From positions 1 to 21,837 of the forward strand of contig JAQVVK010000010.1 of assembly GCA_028698975.1 (NCBI GenBank): DNA of 21,837 bases, in the 5' to 3' direction. The notes beneath the pieces were generated by a model. It was given only the letters and a program-made list of their open reading frames with translations. It was not told the DNA's origin and made no database searches. The translations under genes and the position numbers were made by a program. Of the stretch, positions 1-6,811 are shown piece by piece; positions within the stretch are counted from its first letter, which is position 1; the number at the start of each line of letters is the position of its first letter. The DNA comes from Victivallaceae bacterium. Lineage in GTDB: Bacteria; Verrucomicrobiota; Lentisphaeria; Victivallales; Victivallaceae.

Positions 1-132
1 GTGGCGGGCAACGTTTCCGGCGATCTGCAGGAGATCAAATCCGGCGTCAAGGCCGGCGAGACCGTGGTGGTCGGCGGCATGCACAAACTCAAACCCGGTG
101 CCGCGGTCAAGACGGTTCCTTACAAAAAGTAG
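1..132 (+). CDS. RND efflux membrane-fusion (periplasmic adaptor) protein, C-terminal fragment
   Basis: Frame 1 is open from the window edge to TAG at 130-132 and gives 43 residues; the gene starts outside the window. The segment has the GETVVVGGMHKLKPGAAV pattern usual near the end of AcrA/MexA-type adaptors, where the membrane-proximal domain closes ('G..VV..G...L..G..V'). Such adaptors link an inner-membrane RND pump to an outer-membrane channel. The stop lies 10 bp before the RND permease start, so the two are very likely one operon. The family assignment rests on this short tail and on the neighbour. Confidence 0.8.
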   Translation: MAGNVSGDLQEIKSGVKAGETVVVGGMHKLKPGAAVKTVPYKK

Positions 133-142
133 GCGGTGAAAA

Positions 143-3100
143 ATGTTCTCCAAAATTTTCATCGATCACCCGAAACTCGCCTTTGTGCTGTCCATACTTA
201 TGGCGTTGGCCGGTGTGCTCAGCATCACCAAGCTGCCGATCGCCGAATACCCGGAAATCGCGCCGCCGTGCATCTATGTGGTCGCCAATTATCCGGGTGC
301 GAGCGCACAGGTCATCACCGAAACGATCGCCAGCACGATCGAGGAGGAGGCCAACGGCATCGAAAATATGATCTACTATAATTCGGAGTCGGAAAACAGC
401 ACCTATTACTGCTGTTTCTACTTCAAGCCCGGCACCAATTCGGATATCGCGCAGGTCAACGTGCAAAACGCGGTGCAGCGCGCCACCACCCGGCTGCCGG
501 CCGAAGTCACCAACATCGGGGTCAAAGTGGCCAAACGCTCCACCGACATCGCCGGAGTCTATGTGTTTCTGGCCGATCCGGCCAAGATGACGCAGCTTGA
601 TCTTGCCAACTATGTGCGCATCAACGTCAAAGACAATCTGGCGCGTCTGCCCGGCATAAGTTACGCCGAAATCCTCGGCGAACGCAATTACAGCATGCGC
701 GTCTGGCTCGACCCGTTGAAACTGGCCGCGCTGAACCTTTCGACTTCCGATGTGTCAAACGCCATTACCTCGCAGAACATTCAGGCGGCGGCCGGAGCGG
801 TCGGCGACGGCATGGCCAGTCAATACATGCAGTTCAAGATCGACACGGTGGGGCGGCTGCGCTCCACCGAGCAATTCGCCGCCATTATCGTCAAGACCAC
901 CGGCGACGGGCGGCAGATCACGCTGGGAGACATCGCCAGACTCGAACTCGGCGCCGACTCGTACAGCAACAACAGCTATTGGAACGGCACTCCGTCGATC
1001 TCCATCGCCATCTACCGGCAAGACGGGGCCAACGCCATCGATCTGGTCAACAACGCCAACGCCCGGCTGGCCGAGTTGAGCGCACGTTTCCCCGACGGGG
1101 TGAGTTATCGACTGGGCTATGACCCGACCGACTACATTCGCCGCAGCATTTACGAAATCGGCATAACGCTGATTTCGACGCTCGCGCTGGTCATCATCAT
1201 AACCTATGTGTTTTTGCAGGACTGGCGGGCGACGCTTATACCGAGCCTCGCCATACCGGTGTCGCTGCTGGCGACGTTCTTTGTGATGCTGCTGCTGGAT
1301 TATTCGATCAACGTGCTTACCATGTTCGGACTGATTCTGGTGATCGGTTCGCTGGTCGACGACGCCATCGTGGTGGTCGAAAACACGATGCGATTGATTC
1401 AGGACGAGCATTTGTCGCCCTACGACGCGGCTGTCAAGAGCATGCACCAGATATCCGGAGCCATCATCGCCACCACGCTGGTGAGTGTGGCGGTTTACGC
1501 GCCGTTGAGTTTCTACGGCGGTCTGGTCGGCACCATCTACAAACAGTTCTCGGTGACGATGTGCGTCGCGCTGTCGTTTTCAACGCTGAACGCGCTTACG
1601 CTCAGCCCGGCTCTGTGTGCGATCGTTTTGAAACCATACGCCGCCGACCGGAAAAAGAAGTTCATACTCTTTCGCTGGTTTGACAAGCTGCTTGACGGGA
1701 CCAAGCGGGGATATCTCTTGATCTCCGGCATATTCGTGCGGCGCATTACGCTCACGATTTTGCTGATCGCGGGGGTGCTCGGCTGCAACTATGGATTGTT
1801 TTCCATGCTCAAGGGCGGTTTCCTGCCCAACGAAGACAAGGGGGCGATTCTCTGTGAACTCATGCTGCCGCCGGGTTCGGCTCTGCTGCGCACCGACAAG
1901 TCGCTGAGTCAATTCACTGAAACGGTATCCCGGATACCCGGCGTCAAAAACGTCATCACGGTGTCGGGTTTCTCGTTTATCAGCGGACTGGGCGAAAACA
2001 TCGGTCTGGGCATTGTGGTGCTTGACGACTGGGATCTGCGCAAGACGCCGGAACGCAGCATTGAGGCGATCCGCATGAAGATCATGAAAGAGTGCGCCGC
2101 GTTTCCGGACGCAACGGTCAACGCGTTTCAGCCGCCCGCCATCATGGGTTTGGGAGCCACCGGCGGCGTAAGCTGTGCGCTCAAGACCAACGGCGACCGC
2201 ACGACGCTTGAGCTGGAGCAGTATCTCAATAAGTTTCTTTACGAACTTAACAACAAGCAAAAGATGCCCAATGTGATGTTTGCGTTCAGCCCCTATAATG
2301 CGCGGATGCCGCAGCTTTATCTGGACATCGACCGCCGCAAAGCCGAGGCGATGGGCGTGCCGGTGAGCCGGATTTTTGCAACCATGCAGAGCAAACTTGC
2401 GTCGCTCTATATAAACGACTTCAACATCTACGGATACTCGTTCAAGGTAAAACTTCAGGTTGACGCCGACGAGCGCAAGACGGTTACCGCGTTGGAAGAA
2501 ATGCAAATACCCAATAATTCCGGAGCGCAGGTGCCGTTGTCGTCGCTGGCAACGGTACGCTATATAATTGGAGCGCAAAAGATCACGCGCTTTGAACAAA
2601 GTATGGCGGCGACGGTCAACGTAATACCGATTCCGGGCGCGAGTTCCGGGCAGATCATGAACCAGATGGAGGAGTTTGTGGCTAAAAACCTGCCTAATGA
2701 CTTCTCGTTAAGCTGGACAGACATGAGCTATCAGGAGCGCGGCAACGAGGGCAAACTCGGCATGCTGATGGTACTGGCGTTTCTTTTTGGCTATCTCTTT
2801 TTGGTGGCGCAGTATGGTTCGTGGGTGATACCGCTGCCGGTGATGATCAGTGTTTCATTTGCGACGCTGGGGGGGCTGGCCGGATTGCACTTGAGCGGCA
2901 TGCAGCTTGACATCTACGGGCAGCTCGGTCTTATCATGCTGATCGGGTTGGCGGCCAAGAGTGCGATTCTGATGGTGGAGTTCTCCAAGCAGGAGCGGGA
3001 GGCCGGTAAATCGATTGCGGAGTCCGCCATGAACGGGGCGAACTTCCGTTACCGTGCTGTGTTGATGACGGCGTGGAGTTTTGTGGTCGGGGTGTTGCCA

Positions 3101-3277
3101 TTGATGTTCGCCACGGGAGCCGGGGCGGAGAGTCGCCGGGTGATCGGAGTCACCACCGGCTGGGGCATGATCGTGGCCACGGCGGTAGGGATTGCATTCA
3201 TTCCACCCCTATATTCGTGGTGGCAGACCTGGCGGGAAAAGAGTCATTGCAAATGCTCGGCCCAGCAGCCGCGATAG
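143..3277 (+). CDS. RND multidrug efflux permease (HAE1/AcrB-like)
   Basis: This 1044-residue protein has the usual length of AcrB/MexB-type proton-driven drug exporters, which work as inner-membrane trimers. It opens with the typical N-terminus (FSKIFIDHPKLAFVLSILM, then LPIAEYPEIAPP). It has the porter-domain PGASAQVITETIA motif and the TM4 signature GSLVDDAIVVVENTMR with the proton-relay pair D406/D407. TM10 has LIGLAAKSAILMVEFS with K939, matching the AcrB relay lysine. The second half repeats the fold. The start follows AGGCGGTG and is 10 bp after the adaptor gene. Oddity: the last ten residues (HCKCSAQQPR, from about nt 3245) are encoded by a dispersed repeat that recurs inverted at 5759-5865, so the native C-terminus was probably replaced. 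The substrate cannot be told from sequence. Confidence 0.95.
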   Translation: MFSKIFIDHPKLAFVLSILMALAGVLSITKLPIAEYPEIAPPCIYVVANYPGASAQVITETIASTIEEEANGIENMIYYNSESENSTYYCCFYFKPGTNSDIAQVNVQNAVQRATTRLPAEVTNIGVKVAKRSTDIAGVYVFLADPAKMTQLDLANYVRINVKDNLARLPGISYAEILGERNYSMRVWLDPLKLAALNLSTSDVSNAITSQNIQAAAGAVGDGMASQYMQFKIDTVGRLRSTEQFAAIIVKTTGDGRQITLGDIARLELGADSYSNNSYWNGTPSISIAIYRQDGANAIDLVNNANARLAELSARFPDGVSYRLGYDPTDYIRRSIYEIGITLISTLALVIIITYVFLQDWRATLIPSLAIPVSLLATFFVMLLLDYSINVLTMFGLILVIGSLVDDAIVVVENTMRLIQDEHLSPYDAAVKSMHQISGAIIATTLVSVAVYAPLSFYGGLVGTIYKQFSVTMCVALSFSTLNALTLSPALCAIVLKPYAADRKKKFILFRWFDKLLDGTKRGYLLISGIFVRRITLTILLIAGVLGCNYGLFSMLKGGFLPNEDKGAILCELMLPPGSALLRTDKSLSQFTETVSRIPGVKNVITVSGFSFISGLGENIGLGIVVLDDWDLRKTPERSIEAIRMKIMKECAAFPDATVNAFQPPAIMGLGATGGVSCALKTNGDRTTLELEQYLNKFLYELNNKQKMPNVMFAFSPYNARMPQLYLDIDRRKAEAMGVPVSRIFATMQSKLASLYINDFNIYGYSFKVKLQVDADERKTVTALEEMQIPNNSGAQVPLSSLATVRYIIGAQKITRFEQSMAATVNVIPIPGASSGQIMNQMEEFVAKNLPNDFSLSWTDMSYQERGNEGKLGMLMVLAFLFGYLFLVAQYGSWVIPLPVMISVSFATLGGLAGLHLSGMQLDIYGQLGLIMLIGLAAKSAILMVEFSKQEREAGKSIAESAMNGANFRYRAVLMTAWSFVVGVLPLMFATGAGAESRRVIGVTTGWGMIVATAVGIAFIPPLYSWWQTWREKSHCKCSAQQPR

Positions 3278-3420
3278 CGGCGTTAGGTCAAGGGCTGTGC
3301 CCTTGCGAGGAGTAGCAGAGGGCGAGTAGCCCTATGACCAAAGGCGGGCGTCAGCTAAACAAAAATTTTTAAGCGAAGCGTCCAAAAAATTTTTAGCCCG
3401 CCGCAGCCTTGCTTACTCAC
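3247..3420 (+). repeat. Dispersed repeat copy 1 (107-nt core, interrupted by a 67-bp insert)
   Basis: Positions 3247-3332 plus 3400-3420 match the reverse complement of 5759-5865 over 107 nt with about six mismatches by eye. The unit contains short hairpins (GCCGC-GATA-GCGGC; CAAGGG-CTGTG-CCCTTG) and ends CTTGCTTACTCAC, pointing into the interval between the copies. No coding potential is evident apart from the ten permease codons it supplies. It behaves like a non-autonomous dispersed repeat of this genome; its family is unknown to me. Confidence 0.85.
3333..3399. repeat. 67-bp palindromic insert within repeat copy 1
   Basis: This segment is absent from the second repeat copy. TAGCCC occurs immediately before it (3327-3332) and at its end (3394-3399). 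That fits either an insertion with a 6-bp target duplication or loss from the other copy by recombination between the hexamers. Internally, GGCGGGC (3343-3349) pairs with GCCCGCC (3396-3402), and AAAAATTTTT (3361-3370) faces AAAAAATTTTT (3384-3394). It would fold into a long imperfect hairpin and may also stop transcription from the efflux operon. Confidence 0.7.
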
Positions 3421-3585
3421 AGGAAGCCAGTCTGAAACAAGACATTTGATCCTAACTTCTCACAACGCCACGGCAAATGCTCTGCTCTGCCACCTGGGAT
3501 AAATAGCGGGTGGCGGCAACCGCCTAGCAGAAGTCGGCAAGCAATGGTTTGGCGAACTCGATTCGCTATGTCCAAGAGGTACGCT
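3421..3585. other. Non-coding spacer, no gene seen
   Basis: I see no convincing open frame here. The only structures are a small hairpin GGCGG-CAA-CCGCC (3512-3524) without a T-tract, and GCAAATGCTCTGC at 3473-3485. The latter resembles the first bases of the nearby dispersed repeat and may be a decayed fragment of it. Confidence 0.4.
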
Positions 3586-3716
3586 TTATTAGTCGGTTAT
3601 GCAAACCCCATTTTGAGAGGGCTTTTCGGAGACAAAAGCGACGTGTACTCAAGTACACGTCGGCCTTGTTGCCTCATCTAAATAGAAAATCGACTTTTAA
3701 ATAACCGACTGAATAA
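3586..3716. mobile_element. MITE-like element with terminal inverted repeats
   Basis: TTATTAGTCGGTTAT (3586-3600) and ATAACCGACTGAATAA (3701-3716) are inverted repeats differing by one inserted base, spaced to make a 131-bp element. Inside is a perfect palindrome, CGACGTGTACT (3639-3649) and AGTACACGTCG (3652-3662), with a 2-nt centre. The element has no transposase. Its right end encodes the last codons of the glycoside hydrolase on the minus strand, so it apparently landed at that gene's 3' end. Whether it is mobile needs other copies in the genome. Confidence 0.6.
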
Positions 3717-5043
3717 GCAAGGCAAACCGGCGCGGCAGGTTACAGTTGAAACTGATCGCCTCTCCGTCTATGTTGAACGGAATATCCGTCGCGTCATGCC
3801 CTTCATCAAGCAATCGCACCGTGAGGTTTGCCTTTTCGTCGTCAGAAACCCCCTTCAAGCTGATGACCGGCTTCCTCACCCCGAAATTGTCATCGTCACT
3901 ATAGGCGCACACCACCACCGCTTTGCGGCCACGATCGTCAGATGCCGCGCCAACATATATTTCATTGTCATCGGAGAAACTCTCCACCTCGGTGCCGAGC
4001 CGCGCCAGCTTGTCAAACATCCAAAACGAATACCATGGTTTTTGAATATCAAAATATCCCTGACTCCATAGCCCGTTCATCGCGCAAGATACGCGAAAAT
4101 CATAGTACATCAGCATATCCAGCGGTTTCTTTTGGCAGGCCAACATGACAGAAAGCACAAATGCCGCCCCCTTCATGCCGGCTTCATGCTTAAGCGAATA
4201 CACCCATTCATCGGACCAACCCTTTACATAGTTCCACTCATTAAGAATGCTTTCCGCCTGCGGCTGGTCGTGTTCGGCCAAATAACGATGGACATTCTCA
4301 ACGCATTCAACAATAAATCCGGGGTCGTAGGCATAGCAGTGCCAGCTGTAAAAATCCAACTTCAACCCCTGTGTGGCCAGTGCCGCAAAAAAGTTGTCAC
4401 TCCATCCCGGACGAATGGGGCCGGCCGTACCGGGGCCGCCGAATTTCAAGTGCGGGAAAGATGTTTTCAACTTCGAAAAAACGATGCAAAATAATTCGTT
4501 GAACTGGGCGGCCGTCCCCTGCCAATTGCGTTTGTTGATTGAGTCATCGGGATCAAGATCAGGCTCGTTCCAGATTTCCCAGTATGTAATCTTCATATTA
4601 AGCCCGTTTGCCCAGTCGTCGGTGCAATGACGTATGATATGCTCGCAGATGACCGCGAACTTCTCAAAATCAGGCGGTACACATGTAAACCACTTGCGCG
4701 GATTGTGTTCTATACTGCCGCCCAGCCGGTAAAACGGCTCCGTACCGACCCGCGCCAGCGATTTCAACAAAATATCGGTCCTGGTGAAGTCGTAATTTGC
4801 GGGGTCTTCGGGGTCGGCATCGTAATCTTTGAATATCGCCCTGACATCAACCGTATGCGGAGCCCCGTAGGCGGTGGAAAGATTGGCGTCATGAAGTCTG
4901 GCATAAGGGATATGGATCATCTTATATGTGTCAAAATTTCCGCTGGTCTGATCCCCGCATGGAATTTTTGGCCCGTTGTTGCCGGCGTTCATCGGTTTGA
5001 TCTTGCCGGTGCGTTTGGTGAAATCAATGGTGATGTTTGACAT
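3697..5043 (-). CDS. Glycoside hydrolase, clan GH-A, GH39-like (beta-xylosidase-like)
   Basis: This protein has 448 residues from the ATG at 5043, chosen because GGAG lies 9 nt upstream; an in-frame ATG at 5064 has no such site. The acid/base motif WEIWNEPD puts E160 at the position known for GH39 xylosidases. ILNEWNY supplies the probable nucleophile E269. YRLGGSIEHNP and FYSWHCYAYDP fit the TIM-barrel strands, and a beta-rich C-terminal domain follows. There is no signal peptide, so it is probably cytoplasmic and acts on imported oligosaccharides. That fits the MFS remnant upstream on the same strand. The last codons (about IQSVI) come from the terminal repeat of the adjacent MITE-like element. 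Substrate is uncertain: xylosides, iduronides and other sugars are all known for such folds. Confidence 0.85.
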   Translation of the reverse strand: MSNITIDFTKRTGKIKPMNAGNNGPKIPCGDQTSGNFDTYKMIHIPYARLHDANLSTAYGAPHTVDVRAIFKDYDADPEDPANYDFTRTDILLKSLARVGTEPFYRLGGSIEHNPRKWFTCVPPDFEKFAVICEHIIRHCTDDWANGLNMKITYWEIWNEPDLDPDDSINKRNWQGTAAQFNELFCIVFSKLKTSFPHLKFGGPGTAGPIRPGWSDNFFAALATQGLKLDFYSWHCYAYDPGFIVECVENVHRYLAEHDQPQAESILNEWNYVKGWSDEWVYSLKHEAGMKGAAFVLSVMLACQKKPLDMLMYYDFRVSCAMNGLWSQGYFDIQKPWYSFWMFDKLARLGTEVESFSDDNEIYVGAASDDRGRKAVVVCAYSDDDNFGVRKPVISLKGVSDDEKANLTVRLLDEGHDATDIPFNIDGEAISFNCNLPRRFALLIQSVI

Positions 5044-5132
5044 GGTCTGATTCTCCGAGTCCATTTTTGATGCGATTATCCGCTTGGCCGAACAACTTTT
5101 TATTGAATGATATGCGTAAAGGCCTCAAGATT

Positions 5133-5160
5133 ACTATACCGCTTGGGGCGCAGATTGCAA
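5133..5160 (-). promoter_or_regulatory. Predicted promoter of the glycoside hydrolase
   Basis: On the minus strand a TTGCAA -35 box (5155-5160), a 16-bp spacer and a TATAGT -10 box (5133-5138) precede the hydrolase by about 85 nt. The same TTGCAA plus 16-bp layout precedes rpsB and murA. The -35 box sits just 3' of the transposase remnant's stop, so part of this promoter could derive from the insertion sequence end. Confidence 0.5.
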
Positions 5161-5162
5161 GT

Positions 5163-5271
5163 TCAGCAATGGACTTCATCCGGCGTTTCGTATTGCAACG
5201 TCGGATGAATCCGCTGTACATGGTTGAAATTCACATAATATTGTTCCATAAAACGACGATCAGATTGATTT
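5163..5271 (-). pseudogene. IS3-family transposase OrfB, C-terminal remnant
   Basis: The minus-strand frame ending in TGA at 5163-5165 reads FMEQYYVNFNHVQRIHPTLQ, then YETPDEVHC. This closely matches the conserved end of IS3-family OrfB integrases (pattern F..YYN..R.H..L.Y.TP.EV). Only about 35 codons remain, because a stop occurs in frame just upstream. It lies between the glycoside hydrolase and the truncated MFS gene and marks a past IS insertion here. Confidence 0.7.
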
Positions 5272-5758
5272 CAATGTTTTTCGCGTTGCATTAGGGTCGC
5301 AGACGTATTCCTGCTTGCTGGCTTTGATCGTTGGATAGATCAAAGGGATCATGAACAGGAAAATCATCGCTGCGGAAATGAATATCCCCCGCACTCCAAC
5401 ATAGTAGGCGATGCCACCGCTTAAAAGCGAACTGACGATGCCTCCGGCCGTATTGACACTGGCCGACCAGCCGAGGTAGGTGCCGCGCAATTCCGAGCTG
5501 GTGACTTTAGCCAGCATGACTTGAAGAATCGGTTGAAGCCCGCCGGCGGCAAGATAGGTTAAAAAGCGGGAAATCATCAGCGTTTGAATATCGCCGGACA
5601 GTGCCTGAACCAGCGTGGCCGCTCCGCTTACAATTAAAACCGGCAGTAGCAGTTTTCTGGGTAATATTCGATCGCAAAGATGTCCGATCAAAAGCCTTGT
5701 ATTTGCCGTGACTGTGCGAGAAGATTGGATCAAAAGTTTTATCTATAACAAGGTTTTT
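5260..5758 (-). pseudogene. MFS transporter, 5'-truncated remnant
   Basis: About 158 residues remain of a major facilitator, corresponding to its C-terminal part. They include the cytoplasmic-loop motif RLLIGHLCDRILPRK (form G.L.DR...R), the helix FLTYLAAGGLQPILQVMLAK, then SSELRGTYLGWSASVNTAGG and two further hydrophobic segments. A full MFS protein has about 400 residues and 12 helices. Here the frame hits a stop around 5742-5750, and at 5759 the DNA becomes repeat copy 2, so the N-terminal half is gone. No ATG start fits; only a TTG at 5733. The end (about DPNATRKTLKSI) runs towards the IS3 scrap and may not be native. It was probably the sugar permease partner of the hydrolase. Confidence 0.75.
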
Positions 5759-5865
5759 GTGAGTAAGCAAGGCCACGGCGGGCTACTCGCCCTCTGCTAC
5801 TCCCCGCAAGGGCACAACCCTTGACCTAACGCCGCTATCGCGGCTGCTGGGCAGAGCATTTACAA
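5759..5865 (-). repeat. Dispersed repeat copy 2 (uninterrupted, 107 nt)
   Basis: The reverse complement matches 3247-3332 joined to 3400-3420 over the full 107 nt with about six substitutions, most of them transitions. The two copies are inverted and enclose 2.3 kb. The junction at 5759 coincides with the broken 5' end of the MFS remnant. Confidence 0.85.
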
Positions 5866-5911
5866 GGCCTGCCTCGGCTGCTGTGCAAAGCATTGGCCGG
5901 GCATTTACAGG
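5841..5911. repeat. Degenerate direct repeat at the outer edge of repeat copy 2
   Basis: CGGCTGCTGGGCAGAGCATT (5841-5860) recurs as CGGCTGCTGTGCAAAGCATT (5875-5894), 18 of 20 matching with a 34-bp period. A shorter echo, GGGCATTTACAGG, follows at 5899-5911. This looks like local duplication of the start of the dispersed repeat. The interval is non-coding, between the repeat and the tsf terminator. Confidence 0.6.
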
Positions 5912-5922
5912 CGCAAAAATAG

Positions 5923-5953
5923 CAAAAAAAAGACTGGCGTAAAAGCCAGTCCT
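5923..5953 (-). terminator. Rho-independent terminator of rpsB-tsf
   Basis: On the minus strand the 7-bp stem GACTGGC/GCCAGTC (5945-5951 with 5932-5938) has a 6-nt loop and is followed by a run of eight T (5931-5924). It lies about 25 nt after the tsf stop codon. Confidence 0.9.
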
Positions 5954-5976
5954 CTTTTATCGGGAAATCTCAGAAC

Positions 5977-6789
5977 TTAAAGCTCTTCGCCAACTTCCCA
6001 ACGCACGAAACGCTTGACCTTGAGATTGGGCCGGAATTTGGCCAGCGACGTCTTGTCGTCGCGAACCCACGGCTGATTCATCAAGCAGACTTCGGAATAG
6101 AACTTGTTGATCTTGCCAGCCAGAATTTTATCCAAAATCGCGGCCGGTTTGCCAGCCAACTTCGGATCGGCCGCGGCGGCAATCTCTTTTTCCTTGGCAA
6201 CCACTTCGGCCGGAATATCGGTCGAAGCAATGTAGGCCGGACGGAACGCCGCAATATGCAGACAGATGTCGTTGAGAACTTCCGGATCGCTCTCGCCCTC
6301 AACCTCGACCAGCACCGTTACCCGGCCGCCGTCATGGTGATAGCTTACCAGCTTTCCGGCCGGAGCCGTCCAACGGGCGGCGCGGCGGATCTGCATATTC
6401 TCGCCAATCACACCGATGTGATCGGTGAGGTTGGTCTTTTCGGCTTCCTGTACCGCGGCGGTCATGTCGCCGTCACCAGTCATCTTGACGATGTCGGATG
6501 CAACTCCCTTGACCAGATTGATGAATTTATCCGTTTTGGCGGCAAAGTCGGTCTCGCAAAGCACTTCGACGATACCGGCAACATTGCCTTCAATCGCGGT
6601 GAGCACCTTGCCCTGATTGGTCGCACGGCCAGACTTCTTCTCGGCTTTGGCGGCTCCGGACTTGCGGAGGTTTTCTACCGCCTTGTCCATGTCGCCGTCA
6701 GCAGCGACCAGCGCCTTTTTACAATCCATCATGCCGGCTCCGGTTTGTTCACGGAGATCGGACACCATTTTAGCAGTGATAGCAGCCAT
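5977..6789 (-). CDS. tsf: Elongation factor Ts
   Basis: EF-Ts (270 residues) is the nucleotide exchange factor that recycles EF-Tu-GDP in the cytoplasm. The N-terminal UBA-like domain has LREQTGAGMMDCKKAL (12-27), and the core has CETDFAAKTDKF (78-89) with the TDF motif that contacts EF-Tu. The length is close to the family's usual 280-300. The ATG at 6789 follows GGAGGAA by 6 nt and matches the family N-terminus; open frame further upstream only reads through the rpsB tail. It lies 22 bp after rpsB, the classical rpsB-tsf operon, and is followed by a strong terminator. Confidence 0.97.
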   Translation of the reverse strand: MAAITAKMVSDLREQTGAGMMDCKKALVAADGDMDKAVENLRKSGAAKAEKKSGRATNQGKVLTAIEGNVAGIVEVLCETDFAAKTDKFINLVKGVASDIVKMTGDGDMTAAVQEAEKTNLTDHIGVIGENMQIRRAARWTAPAGKLVSYHHDGGRVTVLVEVEGESDPEVLNDICLHIAAFRPAYIASTDIPAEVVAKEKEIAAAADPKLAGKPAAILDKILAGKINKFYSEVCLMNQPWVRDDKTSLAKFRPNLKVKRFVRWEVGEEL

Positions 6790-6811
6790 TTTTATTCCTC
6801 CCGGTTCTTGA

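Noticed and set aside
1580..2599. Long open frame (339 codons) antisense to the RND permease
   Set aside because: It is rich in Arg/His with no recognisable domain, and lies fully within a strongly conserved RND gene. It is a GC-bias shadow.
3512..3524. Hairpin GGCGG-CAA-CCGCC as a terminator
   Set aside because: There is no T-tract on either side and the loop is only 3 nt. It may be incidental.
3796..4630. Plus-strand open frames opposite the glycoside hydrolase
   Set aside because: They have no recognisable motifs and cover the conserved catalytic region of the minus-strand gene.
3247..5865. Phage-defence or other defence island in the rearranged patch
   Set aside because: I looked for nuclease, helicase, reverse transcriptase, toxin-antitoxin and CRISPR signatures and found none. 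The contents are a hydrolase, a transporter remnant and small mobile elements.
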